Assembly: GCA_030272155.1 (NCBI GenBank)
Contig: CP126191.1
Span: 10,597,001-10,661,000, forward strand
Reading direction: 5' to 3'
DNA: 64,000 nt
Origin: Tetradesmus obliquus
Lineage: Eukaryota; Chlorophyta; Chlorophyceae; Sphaeropleales; Scenedesmaceae
Shown here: positions 11,895 through 22,685 of the stretch, piece by piece
Layout: every line of letters begins with the position of its first letter
Position numbering within the stretch: position 1 is the stretch's first letter
Position numbers and translations under genes: made by a program
Notes under the pieces: generated by a model
The model's database searches: none
What the model was told of the DNA's origin: nothing
What the model saw: the letters and a program-made list of their open reading frames with translations, nothing else

Positions 11895-13304
11895 GACTGT
11901 CAGCTCTGGCGGCGCCATTGGCAACAGCAGTGGCAGCAGCAGCAGCGACTGTAAGCTCTGGCAGCGCCATTGGCAACAGCAGCGGCAGCAGCCGTAGCGG
12001 CTGTCAGCTCTGGCAGCGGCATTGCCTGCAGCAGCTTGCAGCAGTAGCAGCAGCAGCAGCAGCAGCGACTGTCAGCTCTGGCAGTGCCATTGCCTGCATC
12101 AGCTTGTAGCAGCAGCACCTCAGCAGAAAGCTGCACAAGCCGCACAAGGAAGCTGCACTGCACAGCACAGTGTAGAGCAAAAGCACACATGTAACCATCC
12201 TCTCTCAGTGTAGAGCAAAAGCATGTTTATTTGGTCACTTGATGCCAAAAGCGAGCTGCATCTTGGCAGGGGTCACAGGTGCTTAAAGATCACGCTACGT
12301 GAGGCGCGCAACGCATCTGCTGCTGCTGCTGCTGCCGCAGCCCGTGATCACCATGGCTGATGGCGTGTGGTACCGCTGGCGCATGCTGTACAGCGGCGCC
12401 AAGGGCTGGTCCACCTTCCGCTTCCTGGACACGGCCATGGCCAACAGCAAGCAGTGCGAGTGGCTGCTGATCGCCAAGGATGGTGAGCAGCCACAGCGCG
12501 TGCCAGCTGGCGAATGTAAACAGGCAGATCTTGGGCCTCGTGTTGGGCTGTGCTGGCAGCTGACATGGGCAGCCACAGGTGTCTGAAAACACACATGTCA
12601 CAAAACTAGTGGCTGCTGATTGCCAGGGATGGCTGGTTGATCTGTCATGCTAGCAGCAGCCTGGGCAGTCAGAGTGTCTACACGCATCCCACATTGTATT
12701 GAATCGGAAGGTGTGTATGCTGGTTTGCCTGTGCGGCAGAGCAAAGAGGCAACGTGCAGCCTTTGAAGGAACAGCGTTTACTCAGAACAAATATTATACT
12801 AGCATGAACGCTAGACCGCGCAGCAGCACGTTGATGCTCATGAGATGAGGTTACCTCCTCTGCAACCCACTTGCCGTGCAATCATTGCTGCTGCTCGTGC
12901 CGCTCACCGACGCTGTCATGCCCCTGCTGCCGTGCTGTGTTGCGGCCCTCGCCACCGCCGCTGCAGGCGTGTACTTGATGAACATTCCCCGCAAGGTGGA
13001 GGCAGTGCTGATGTCGTCAGGTGCGCGGTGATGTGCTGGCAAATTATTGACCTAGTCTTTTCCTTGACATTACCAAGCACCGCAAAAAAACAGCCGCAAG
13101 GCACAACAGCTTGTCTCAGACATAAATGATTCACAATGCAGCGTGCGTGCGCTTGAAGCAAACAGTCCAGCACATAGGCCCGCTGCAGATGCCGCTGCTG
13201 CACTGGCTCTATGATCACCCGTGGGCTGCAAAAAAGGCCAAGTAGTGTGTTGCTAGCACCACTAGCTGCTGCGCCTGCTGCTCCCATGTTGCCGCTTCAA
13301 GCGC

Positions 13305-13350
<46 letters not shown>

Positions 13351-15444
13351 AGGCAACCGCCTGGAGGCCATGGTGCGCTGCAGCCTTCCATCCCGCTCCA
13401 GCAGCAACGAGTTCATCCTGTCGGCCACCGTCACCAACGACCCCTTCAACCCCGGAAACAACCAGACATTTGCGACGGACTTCTTCCGTGTGGCGCAGGA
13501 CGAGGTGGCGCGCATCAAAGTGGTGGTGAGGCCGCTGCTGGCCTGCAAAGCTAAAATAACATAAATAACATAGATAACATAGTGCTGGCGCTTTTCAGCT
13601 GGCATGGCACAAGGCATCACTTAGTGCACCCACTCAACCTGTGCGCCACCAGACAACCGCCTGCACAGCCCGTTTCCGTCCGTGGCTGATTTTCGGCTGC
13701 ATGCCTGACAAACCGAGCCTGAAAATTGTCAGTGTTTAGTCAGGGTGCAGTCCTTGCTCACAGCACAACCCGCGCTCCTTCTACAGCATCAAATCACACA
13801 AACAGGCTTCTGCGGCTGCTGCGCAATGTCGCCGCACCCATCCCAGAGTCAGACATGTCACAGTGTCTGAATTACAGCTGGTCACAGGAGGCGCCTGTGC
13901 CGCACACATACAGCGTCCGCGCCTGTGCCGCACACACATAGCGTCCGCGCCTGACACCAAGTGTTGCTGGCTGCTTGTTATGCTGCTGCAGAGGCGTCCA
14001 GGCTCGAAGGGCCAGCACATCAATAAGGCTGCAAAGTACGCGGCTGAGCAAGCTACCAAGGACACCCAGGCAGCACCAGCAGCAGCAGCAGCAGGCGCTG
14101 ACGCCGAGGTGGATGTTGCTGCTGTTGACCCCGCACACTTCTACAGCAAGCCACCCAAATGGGACAGCAGGTTTTACAGGAACCCCGTGCCGGACTCCTG
14201 CACGCCGCTGCGCCCCAGCTATGCAGTAGACATGCGCGACGCTGCGCTGACAGCTGCCGGCTACCCGCCGTCCCGTGTGAACAACACCGACGTAAACTTT
14301 GCTGGCTATAACAACGCAGACGGACTCGGCACCACCTGCACAGTCAACGGTCAACTGTTTTCCTTCCCTGACCCGAGCCCGCTGGTGCTGCCGATGGGCG
14401 AGATCGTGCAGTGGACGACGAACAACGGCCGCTCGCACCCCTTCCACGTGCACACGCAGCCCTTCCAGCTGACCAGGTTCAACCTGTCCAACCAGTTGAT
14501 CGGCACTGAGCTGACAAACTTCTTCCAGGTGAGCAAACACACGTACAAAATAACTCAGGCTTGAAATTAAAAGCTCCTAAACTTTCAATACAATGCGTTC
14601 AGCTTGCACAGGATATTGGGTGAGCAGCCGGGGAACCGGGCTGGGTGCGTTGTAACCAGTTGCAGGAAGTACATTTTGCAGTAGCTGCATTAATATGCTC
14701 ACTGGGCTGAGCTGAGATGAGATGAGATGAGCCGTTGCTGAGCTGAGCTGTTGCTAAGCTGAGCTGAGCTGAGCTGACGTGTGGCGGCCGCTGATCTTCC
14801 GTGCCTGCCTGCAGGTTGGGGACTTCACCGACACCATGCTCATCCCGCAGATCAGCATCGGCGCCGGCTCGGTGCAGATGCGCTTCCAGCCGGGGCCCTT
14901 CTCAGGCTATGCGGTCATGCACTGGTGAGATGCTGCTGCCTGGTGATGCAGCAGCAGCAGCATCTGCCTCCTGCCCAGCCTGGTGCACAGCTTGCTGCTG
15001 CAGCACCCCTGCACAGGCACAGGTGGACACAAGCCAGTGGCAGTTGTGAAACACACATGGTCAGTGGCCACAACACGCTGCAGCGCATGCACAGCCAACA
15101 CACCTGCCTGATGCATCACACCTGATGTATCACCAATTCAACGGCATGCTGTCCAAGGCAGGCTGCAGCGCATGCACAGCCAACTCAACTGCCTGATGTA
15201 TCACACCTGATTTATCACCGATAGAAACGCATATGCACGCTGTCCCAGGCAGGCAGATGTAACAAGCAGCAGCTTGCTGGCATGTAAATAGGACGATGCT
15301 AAGCATGGTAAAAGCATGTGCTGTGACACAGCCCTCTCTTGACCACGGGGTCTGTGCGGAGCACGTGCCCAGGCACACGCCAGCCATCCACGCATGCCCT
15401 TCATATACATGCCGCGATGCTGCAACTGTGGCCTGAACGCCTTG

Positions 15445-15477
<33 letters not shown>

Positions 15478-15618
15478 AGCCACTACCTCAACCACGAGGA
15501 CCTGGGCTGCATGAAGGTCATCCAGTGGAAGTGCCCCGGCTACGACGCGGTGCAGCCAGCCAGCGGCATCTGCACCAACTTCAAGTACCCGGTGCCAGGC
15601 GCGGTGCCCAGCTACTAA
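7618..15618 (+). CDS. Secreted multicopper oxidase (laccase-like)
   Basis: Thirteen exons: 7618-7687, 8099-8226, 8600-8834, 9491-9650, 10098-10150, 10830-11011, 11452-11550, 12341-12482, 12967-13020, 13353-13525, 13992-14528, 14815-14924, 15480-15618. All phases agree and give about 693 residues. A signal peptide (MNLHVSLLLLVTIAAQC) begins the protein. All four copper-binding motifs are present: HTHG near residue 136, HWYHPHKHGS near 192-201 (spanning the exon 4/5 junction), HPFHVH near 581-586, and HCHYLNHEDLGCM near 647-659 (spanning the exon 12/13 junction), including the type-1 Cys, His and Met ligands. It should therefore be an active laccase-type enzyme coupling one-electron substrate oxidation to reduction of O2 to water outside the cell. 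An Ala/Gln-rich linker (about residues 435-475) separates the second and third cupredoxin regions. Substrate (phenol, bilirubin, Fe or Mn) cannot be read from sequence. Many introns contain copies of adjoining exon edges. Confidence 0.9.
8038..8092 (+). repeat. (CTG)n run at multicopper oxidase intron 1 acceptor
   Basis: About 17 CTG units sit immediately before the exon 2 acceptor, ending CTGCCTGCAG. Here the triplet run occupies the usual place of the polypyrimidine tract. Confidence 0.9.
8351..8460 (+). repeat. Copy of acceptor and start of exon 3 (multicopper oxidase)
   Basis: The acceptor and first roughly 100 bases of exon 3 (real start 8600) occur 242 bases upstream, starting at 8358. 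The copy still encodes LSNPSGLQLEF in frame but diverges and shifts frame before the end of the exon. It looks like a degenerate tandem copy, possibly an alternative first half of exon 3. Confidence 0.85.
9024..9290 (+). repeat. Two copies of the exon 3 end with donor (multicopper oxidase)
   Basis: The exon 3 end containing the HTHG copper motif and its GTGGGTG donor (about 8775-8840) is repeated at 9026-9082 and 9208-9285. The first copy keeps MGPLDTNLHTHG and the donor. The second keeps the reading pattern but reads HMHR where HTHG should be, and its GT has become GTGAGG-like after CCAACC. Confidence 0.85.
9832..9860 (+). repeat. Copy of the exon 4 end with donor (multicopper oxidase)
   Basis: The string TACCACCCACACAGGTGAGG repeats the end of exon 4 (TACCACCCACACAA then GTGAGT at 9651) about 190 bases downstream in intron 4. 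Confidence 0.7.
10420..10790 (+). repeat. Four copies of acceptor plus exon 6 start (multicopper oxidase)
   Basis: The CTGCAG acceptor and the first bases of exon 6 (AGGACGACCCC, real start 10830) are repeated with preceding intron sequence at about 10446, 10526, 10616 and 10761. Each is preceded by a GGTTGCCCCACCTTGCTGC-type segment or part of it. Three copies keep the AG; the 10616 copy has CTGCAAAGGA, which loses it. The units differ in length, as expected for repeated unequal duplication. Confidence 0.85.
11145..11222 (+). repeat. Tandem pair containing CGTCACGTCAACA (intron 6)
   Basis: A segment of about 40 bases (CGTCACGTCAACACCCAGCT then TGCAGCGT) occurs twice in a row in intron 6. 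The second copy is preceded by a palindromic TGACGTCA. Confidence 0.7.
11640..12120 (+). repeat. CAG-rich minisatellite in multicopper oxidase intron 7
   Basis: About seven irregular units combine GCTGTCAGCTCTGGCAGCGC CATTG with variable (CAG)n/(GGC)n filler. It produces long Ser/Gln/Gly/Ala open frames in several phases that are composition artefacts. It lies between exon 7 (ends 11550) and exon 8 (starts 12341). Confidence 0.85.
12605..12640 (+). repeat. Copy of the exon 8 end (multicopper oxidase)
   Basis: GTGGCTGCTGATTGCCAGGG ATGG repeats the exon 8 end (GTGGCTGCTGATCGCCAAGG ATGG, ending 12482) about 150 bases downstream. Its donor has mutated to GCTGG. Confidence 0.7.
13306..13352 (+). 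repeat. (CTG)n run at multicopper oxidase intron 9 acceptor
   Basis: About 15 CTG units end directly in the CAG acceptor of exon 10. Confidence 0.9.
14700..14777 (+). repeat. (GAGCT)/(GAGAT) pentamer repeats in intron 11
   Basis: Short runs of GAGCT and GATGA units occupy the last 80 bases before the exon 12 acceptor region. Confidence 0.75.
15075..15255 (+). repeat. Tandem duplication in multicopper oxidase intron 12
   Basis: A segment of about 95 bases beginning CTGCAGCGCATGCACAGCCA at 15078 recurs at 15164 with a few changes, including the following CCTGATGTATCACACCTGAT stretch. Confidence 0.7.
15446..15479 (+). repeat. (CTG)n run at multicopper oxidase intron 12 acceptor
   Basis: About 10 CTG units run into the CAG acceptor of the last exon. 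Confidence 0.85.
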
Positions 15619-18600
15619 ACCCCAGCCAGCTACAGCAGCTGCCCGCAGATGTGCAGCTGGTGGCTGGCTGGCTGGCAGTGACACACCCCGAGCCAGCTGC
15701 ACCAGCTTCCTGCACATGTGCCAAACAAAACGAGTGGCTGGCTGGTCAGCAGCTGGCACGTCCCTGCCTGGCCCTGCAGTCTGCTGCTGGCTCTGGCAGT
15801 GCCAGCCAGGATAAAACCTTGCACCTCAAATGCTGAGCTCAGGATGCCTCAGCCAACAGCAGCAGCTGTGAGCAGGATCAGCAACGGCTGGCGCTGACGC
15901 AGCTGTCAGCAGGATGCAAGAGCTAGGGTGAAGGTTTCAACTACTTATCAATGCTTTGGCGATATGCTTCTGGCTGCTGTCGAACAATGCTATGTACATA
16001 ACGTGCTTTCAACGGCCTTGGCCGACTGATATAGGCGTAGGGCGGCGCTTGCTGAGCTGCAGCGCTGTGTGCAACGCATGGGGTACACAGGAGCTTGTGC
16101 GGTGATGCTTCCGCTTGCGCTGCGTTGTTTCACATCCCTGTTTTGCTTTAACTGCGGGGCCATTGCTTGATACAGCAGAGCGCATACAGCATGGTCAGAG
16201 CTTGTGTGGCAATGCCTTGGCTTGCACTGCTTTGCTTTGCAGTGCTGTCGCTTGTAGCAGCCTTCGCATGCAGTATGGTAATTTCCGCAGCTGCAGCTGC
16301 TGTGCATGATTTCATGACACAACGTTCACCGGCCCACATGATGACCCTGAGTTTGATTGTGGCAGTGTGTGCTGCTGTGCATTGATGTTGGCGAGCAAAC
16401 GGCGTGCATCAGTGGTGATGGCAGCACTGCTGTTGGCGATGGCTCAGACCAGTTCACACTGGCTTTGCTCATGCAGCTGTGATGCTCCTTAGATGTGCAT
16501 AGTCTGTGACTTTGAGGTTTGAATGGGGGTTTATTGTTACGGTATGACTGGTGAGGTCCACACACACAATACTTTGCCCAGACGATTCAGCAATGATCTG
16601 CCCCGGGGCTGCATTGTCATGGTGGTTGCACTGGGGCATGTTGCTCTCTGTTTCAGCAACGTCGCTGTGCTGCTTGCAGGTTGAGGCTGCATGCAGCAAG
16701 GTCCCTGTGCGGCAGTTACTTATCTTTCCTGCACGCACTATAGTTATGGCAGCCTGCCAGCGTTTGAGGCTGCGTGGCAGCGTAGCAGCCAGCCAGCCAG
16801 GGTCCCTTGGCCCTCGCTTGAGGGCACCAAATGCACAGCATGTGTGCTGCATGCGTGAATGACCTCTCTACCGTAATCCACATCACAGTAGCTGCGTTGG
16901 CTGATGCTGGCCTTCCGCAGCCAGCCACACCGCAAACTGCATTATCTATGTATGCACATTTCCATTATGCATTTATGTATGCGCACAGCGCACCGCCTTC
17001 CATGATTTATCTACCCCTCATTGTCAGTATCTTTTGCGTACAAAACCCAGGCTGTGCTGCCAACACAGCAGACAGTTTGATATTACAGCGCTTGGTCCGC
17101 ATAGCATGCTTGGAATGCACTTTGCATCCTGTGGGTCTGTGCAGTCAGCATGTAAGGCACTGAGTACTCTATGCCATGCATTATCATATCACAGTATGAC
17201 AAGACGCCCGTATGCTGCTGAAGGCATGCCTTTCTCAACTAAATAGGTCATGCGTGGCAGGCATGCAGGTAGGCCAGTGCTGCTTCAGTTATTCAGGATT
17301 ACTCCAGTCAAGGAAACTCCTGCGTGACTACCATGGCAAGACGTGGCGGCAATGTGTCTGCGCCGCTTTGTAACCTTCCATCATTAGTTGCTATGTCCTA
17401 AGTGGCCATACAAGAGTTGCTCTCGAATTAGATGGCAGTTGCCTTGTTTACACACGGATCCTTTGAAACCGGCCCCTCAGACATACTACGTACTACCTTT
17501 TATTTACAGAAGGTCCACATAGCTGACAGCTGCAATGGGAACAGCCTTCCGCATCTGGGGCGCCAGTGACATATCTATTCATGTCGCGGGACGTGTAGCC
17601 TCAAAGCAGACTCTGCCTTCGGAAGGCAGCCCAACACTGCTGCAGCCACTACTGTCCCCGTTGGCGCCTGCAAGTGGTGCTCTCCCAGCGCAATGCAACA
17701 ATGCTGCTGTCACTATGCTGCAGCTGCTGAGTAGATCCACAGCAGCTGCCATCTACCTCCGTGATCGCAGACCCCTCTCGGTGGATCTCACTGTCATGAC
17801 GTGACAGCAAGCCTCACAGGTGCATAAATTTAAACAGCACAGCCACCTGCCGTGACCACTCCTGCGTTAGCTCCAGAGGGGTACAGCGGCGATGACAATG
17901 GGCCTGTGGGTCCACCAGAAACCTGACAATACGCATTGTCAGCATGCTGACAGCTATGTGACGCTGTTTATAACAGCGGCCGCAGCATGATCACAATGAA
18001 GTTGATTCTGGCAGCACATATAACACTGCCCAGGATGCTATGCACACAATCTCTGCAAGCCTGCGTATGCGGTATGCAGCCAGTATGATGATGCACCAAG
18101 TGCTTGCGCAGTACTAGTATTGTGCATGCATGTGCAGCATCAGCCACGCTGTGGCAGTCAGGCAGCGGATGTGGCGTAGCCGCGCACGCTGCAGTCGTTT
18201 GTCACTGCGAAGTGACGGGCAGGCAGGTGTTTGATGCCAAACAACTCTAATTTAAGACAAGTGCGCCCAATGCGCATGCGTAATGCGGGTGGGTGTGCAT
18301 GATGGCAAGTGCTTGTATATGATTGTGGCAAAGTCCAAATTCTGAACAACATGCAGCGTTTGCACCATGCAGTTGTGCATGGATAGCGCTGCAAAGTGTT
18401 GATGCAATGCAGTACAGAAAATGTCAAGACAGTAAATGCAAGAGTGCGTAGACGGCCATGCACCGGCTGCAATTAGCAGCTGCCGAAGCTACTCTTCCTT
18501 CCTGTCAGGCCGCTTTGCTGTCAGATGCAGCATTACGGATGTCATGCCAGTTTGGCATTGCCATTTGACACGCAGGCACATCACGCCTGGCACTGGTGTT

Positions 18601-19195
18601 ATTGTGCATTATCTCAAAAGCAGCGCTGCTGGAATATAGGCATGCATCTGGTTGTCCCAGGCAGCAGACCATGGCACAGTCAAAATCATACAGTCACATC
18701 TGGTGACATCAACAAGGCATATGAAGGCAGTACACATCCACGCCCAAGACACATCAGATAATAAATCTCAAGACGCATAACGTCAGATGCGGCAACCGGC
18801 TGGCTAGCAGAGCAATGTGAGCTGCAGATGCTGCGGCTACAACCAAGCACCAGCAGCAGATGGCTTTAGCACGCACGAGCGTGTTGCAACGCTGTCCTGC
18901 TGCTGCACAGACAGCACTGCCCCGCGCAGCAATTCGCCGGAATAACTCATAGCATGCACATGCAGTCATGCAGAACAATCTATGATGGACAAGTGTGTAC
19001 AAAATGACACGACAGCCGCTGTAGGCGGCTTCATCAAAGCAAGGCGCCTTGCAGCAACAGCTGACCCATGCCAGCAACAGCAGTGACAAAACATGCAATA
19101 AGTACACACCAGCAGCAGCAACTGGAAGCTGCAGCCGCATTCCGCGCAGCACCTCCCTCCCCTGCCGCCGCCGCTGCTGCTGCTGGTGCCTCATC
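15619..19195. other. Gene-poor region between convergent genes
   Basis: Nearly 3.6 kb between the stop codons of the convergent multicopper oxidase and amine oxidase genes. Both 3' UTRs must lie here. I find no recognisable protein, no tRNA-like sequence and no obvious transposon termini. The longest frames (for example 16551-16862 and 17535-17804, plus) have no domain or splice support. Composition is less CAG-rich than in the genic introns. Confidence 0.4.
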
Positions 19196-21839
19196 CTATT
19201 TGCCAGCTGTTCCGCTTCTCACAGCATTCACAAGGTTGCGAGCGGCCGTCTGCCCAGTCATCCATGCAGCCTGCACTGTGCCAGGATATGTGGTAGAACA
19301 AGCCTCACCAGCAAAGTAAAGCCTTCCAGCAGTTCTGCACAGCTCGTTGCGCATGCCGTCTGTCGCGCCAACAGCCACAAACGAATAGGAGCCCAACGCG
19401 TAAGGATCCTGCGCCCAGCGCGTTATAACATACCGCGTGGGGTTTGGCAGACTTGGGTTCCCAAACATCTGCCGCAGCGCAACCATCGCCGAATCCACTG
19501 TCTCTTTATCACCAAGCTTCTCCACTGTGGCAGCAGCATCACCGGCTTGGAATGCCACCAGCACATTCTGGCCTGTGGCTTGCTTCAGTGAGAAAAATTC
19601 GTTCCACTGCACTGCAGCAGGATCCTCTAAAGGCAGGCTGCCGATCCACTGGTTGCTGCCTGCCAGGTCCTTGGAGGTCCAGAAGGCAGTAGGGAACTGC
19701 ATGATGACCTGGAGGCAGGAGGTGCAGTGACGCGCAAGCAACAGCACTTGTGCATATGGTAGCCTGTTCACAAGCATGGTTCAAGTTGTATGGAGGTTTG
19801 TCTGGAGCTGGCTGCAGCGTATGGCCATCGTACAGCTATCAGCACGCAATCATACCCATGCTGACATGCAGCCATCAAGTGACAAGTACGTCCTCAGGGA
19901 GCTGCCAGTAGTGTTTGAAAGCATGCACAGCAGCAGCAGCAGCAGCAGCAGCAGCACCACCACCAGCAGCAGGTAGCGCACCTTGTTCAGCAAGCCCATG
20001 CCAAGCGCTGCAATGGCCTTCTGCCGCGCGGCAGCGCCAGCATCTATACCCGCAGCGAAGATGCTGCGGTAGCTGGCCTTGAGCACACCCAGCGGCAGCG
20101 TGCTGAGCAGGAAGCGGCCTGTGATGGTCTCGCTGCGCTGTGTTCGTGTGTTTGTTGCAGCCACCTGCAGCAGCGGCAGCAGCAGCAGCAGATGTGGTTA
20201 GGAGCAACACGCCAGGCGGATATGCGATAACGCCATGCTGGCACATTGCGCAGCACCACACATGGCCAGCAGAGTAACAAAGCAGCCAGGTGTTACCGGG
20301 TCACCCCAGCAGGGGGACTGGTGGGGCGGCCAGCTGCATCAAATGCTGCCCCACACGCATGCATATGCTTGCCACTGTGAGATGCTGCAGCGCCCAGTTG
20401 CAGGAGCTGCAAACTGCTGTCAACTGCAGCAGCGCAGGGATGCTCTGCCGGAGGCCGTTGCCAGCCTTCACTGCACTGGCCTGATGCTGTAGCACGTGAC
20501 ATTTAGACCCTGCAAGTCCTGCACCAGGCGGCTGCTATACAGCGGCATCCCGCAAGTGCCGCATCCCACAAGCCCCACACAGCACACGTCCCACACATCA
20601 CTTTGCCACCCTCAAAAGCGCTGCTGGCTTGCTGCGTCAACCGTGTTCAAGCTCCAACACATGATCCCACGTCCTGCAAGCCCTGCGGCCCACCTGCACG
20701 CCAACCACAGCGCCGCCAGCCTTGGCCTTGAGGGCCATCGCCAGCCCTATAAAGATATAAAATATAGCGCTAAAATATAGCCCTATAAAATATGATCCCA
20801 CGTCCTGCTACCCACCTGCACGCCAACCACGGCGCTGCCAGCCGAGGCCCTGAGGGGCGCCACACTGCTCACTGCCATACCCAGCCGCAGTGAAGAAGGG
20901 CTCTGCTGTATCGCATTCACCATGCGGCTGAACACAGATGAGTAGTTGGAAGGCACGCTGTCGCCGCCGGCCATCTCGCTGTCTGCGTTAAAGTATGGCA
21001 GGCTGAGCCGGTTGGCGCTGGCGGCGTACTCCTGCAAGGCAGCAGCGGCAGCAGCAGCAGCAGCAGCAGAAGGAGTCATGAAGAATCAGGCACATATGTT
21101 AGGTCTAGGTCCTCTTTCGGCAGCAGCCTATGACGTGAAACGAACACAACAGGTCAGCACCAAACACAACACAGCAGCAGCACTCATTGCCCACCTGCAC
21201 GTAGTTTGTCTCAATGCGCGACAGGAAGCCGCGCCGCTGCAGGGGGTCATTGATGCGCTTGACCGTCATGAAATCATTCATAGCATCTGCCACGCTGCGG
21301 CTGTTTGCTCCGTCTGCCTCCTGCAGATCTGGCAGGATGCTGTCTTCAAACTCTGTAAACCAGTCCTCCCAGCGGGTGTCATCTGCTGCGCTGACCTCAT
21401 CACCAGTGGCGGGGTTGAATGTGGCCTCATCGTCGCCACTGCCTGCACAGGTGGTGATGTGGATGTAACGTGTGATGACATGTGTGATCACCCCACAGTG
21501 GACCCTGTGGTGATGGCAGCTGAAGGTTAGTAGCAATGTGCTGCGCGTCACAGCTGCTGATCAGAACATCCGTCACCTGTCCTTGTGCAAGCACGACGCA
21601 GACGTGGCAAACTCAGAAAACGCAGTGCAAAGTGCATAGAACACAAATTTTCCCAGTACCAGTGCCAGACTGCATGACGTGAGCTGCTCGTGCGTGCTGT
21701 GCATTAGTGCTCGTGGCCCCCGCTGCTGCTTACCAGTGCTTGTGATGGTGACAGAGGGGTTGCGCAGTGTTCTTGCGTACGCCAGCACTGGGTTGCTGCT
21801 GCCATGGAACCACTGTGCGCCAAGCTGTTGGTGCAGGTG

Positions 21840-21890
<51 letters not shown>

Positions 21891-22411
21891 GCAGCAGCGG
21901 TGACACCAGCAGTGCTGACACCCACATAATCAGAACAGGCGCAATCCCCATGAGATGTGCTATTTGCATCACATTGTGGTATGACCTGGGCTTTGAGTGA
22001 CACACTGCTGCCCATGCGGCAAGCAAGGCAGTGTCACTCGCAGCTCACGGCATGGGAACTCCTGAGAGTTTGCATACGCTGCAAGTGCCAGGCATGTACT
22101 GATCAGTACAGACAAGTACTGATCACTCTATAAAGAGTTCATAATTAATCTTGCTTACAAATATACACATGAATGCTCACCTCAATAGAGACAGGCCAGC
22201 CAGCAGGCTGCTGTGTGTCAATGCGCCCATAGGGCCTGCTGCGCGCCTCAAGTACCAGCACACGCAGGTTCGCCTGCCTCAGGTCAGAGGCCGCCTTGAG
22301 CCCAGCCACACCAGCGCCTATGACGATCACATCATAGGCAGGAGTACTCTCTGCTGCTGCCAGACGGGAGCAGAGTGCCACCAGCAGCAGCAACATACTG
22401 GAGAGCGCCAT
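19196..22411 (-). CDS. Secreted FAD-dependent amine (polyamine) oxidase
   Basis: Six exons on the minus strand: 22411-22181, 21824-21734, 21442-21195, 21031-20816, 20164-19982, 19708-19196, giving about 493 residues. An N-terminal signal peptide (MALSSMLLLLVALCSRLAAA) is followed by the dinucleotide-binding motif VIVIGAGVAGLKAA and an arginine-rich FAD loop (EARSRPYGRI). ELGAQWFHG is the substrate-channel segment. LNKVIMQFPTAFW aligns with the family's active-site lysine region at the exon 5/6 join. The C-terminal FAD motif LYFAGEACSTTYPGTVQAAW is complete. Enzymes of this family oxidise spermidine, spermine or similar amines and release H2O2; with a signal peptide it should act in the secretory path or apoplast. 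An in-frame ATG eight codons upstream (22435) is an alternative start; I prefer 22411 because it begins the hydrophobic signal directly. Divergent from the copine-ligase gene at 22686. Confidence 0.88.
19928..19976 (-). repeat. CTG/GTG triplet run after amine oxidase exon 5 donor
   Basis: CAG and CAC triplets on the plus strand (CTG/GTG in gene sense) follow the GTGCGC donor of exon 5. Confidence 0.75.
20670..20816 (-). repeat. Copy of the exon 4 end plus TATA-rich tandem (amine oxidase)
   Basis: The last roughly 50 bases of exon 4 with donor context (real end 20816, plus-strand string CCCACCTGCACGCCAACCAC) are repeated at about 20690-20745 in intron 4. Both are preceded on the plus strand by ATGATCCCACGTCCTGC, at 20660 and 20792. 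Between them lies an AT-rich stretch with CTATAAAGATATAAAATATA-type units. Confidence 0.8.
21841..21890 (-). repeat. (CTG)n run near amine oxidase exon 2 acceptor
   Basis: About 15 CAG units on the plus strand, hence CTG in gene sense, 17 bases before the exon 2 acceptor. Confidence 0.9.
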
Positions 22412-22685
22412 TCTGTTCAAAAAACAGTTTAACATCGTCTAATTGTTTTTGATTGAGGCGCTGCTTGCTGTGCTTGACCTGCGTGATCTGACCTGCTCAC
22501 CTTCTCAGCAGTGGACGCACTGTTACATTCCAACCCCAGTCAACAACCCGCTTTCAATGAACCTGTTCAACCAGACTGCTGTCTCCTGTTTCATTCGCTG
22601 TATTCGTGCTAGCTCGCCAGTCGCCGGCTGCAATACACCAAGCTCTTCCAAACTTCACGCAGATTTGCCCGTTCAGCCAGCACAT
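22412..22685. promoter_or_regulatory. Short divergent region shared by amine oxidase and copine-ligase A genes
   Basis: Only about 275 bases separate the two divergent start codons, so both promoters and 5' UTRs must overlap or be very compact. Part of it (about 22480-22680) is similar to sequence upstream of the second copine-ligase gene (about 27200-27380), including CTCACCTTCTCAGCAG. Confidence 0.5.

Noticed and set aside
11597-12109. Long Ser/Gln/Gly-rich open frames on both strands
   Set aside because: They are readings of the CAG-rich minisatellite in multicopper oxidase intron 7; flanking exons 7 and 8 join in phase without them.
16551-16862. Open frame of 103 residues
   Set aside because: Composition is not coding-like, no homology was recognised and no splice partners are apparent.
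17535-17804. Open frame of 89 residues preceded by TTTATTTACAG
   Set aside because: No recognisable family, no donor or partner exons, and an isolated position in a gene-poor stretch.
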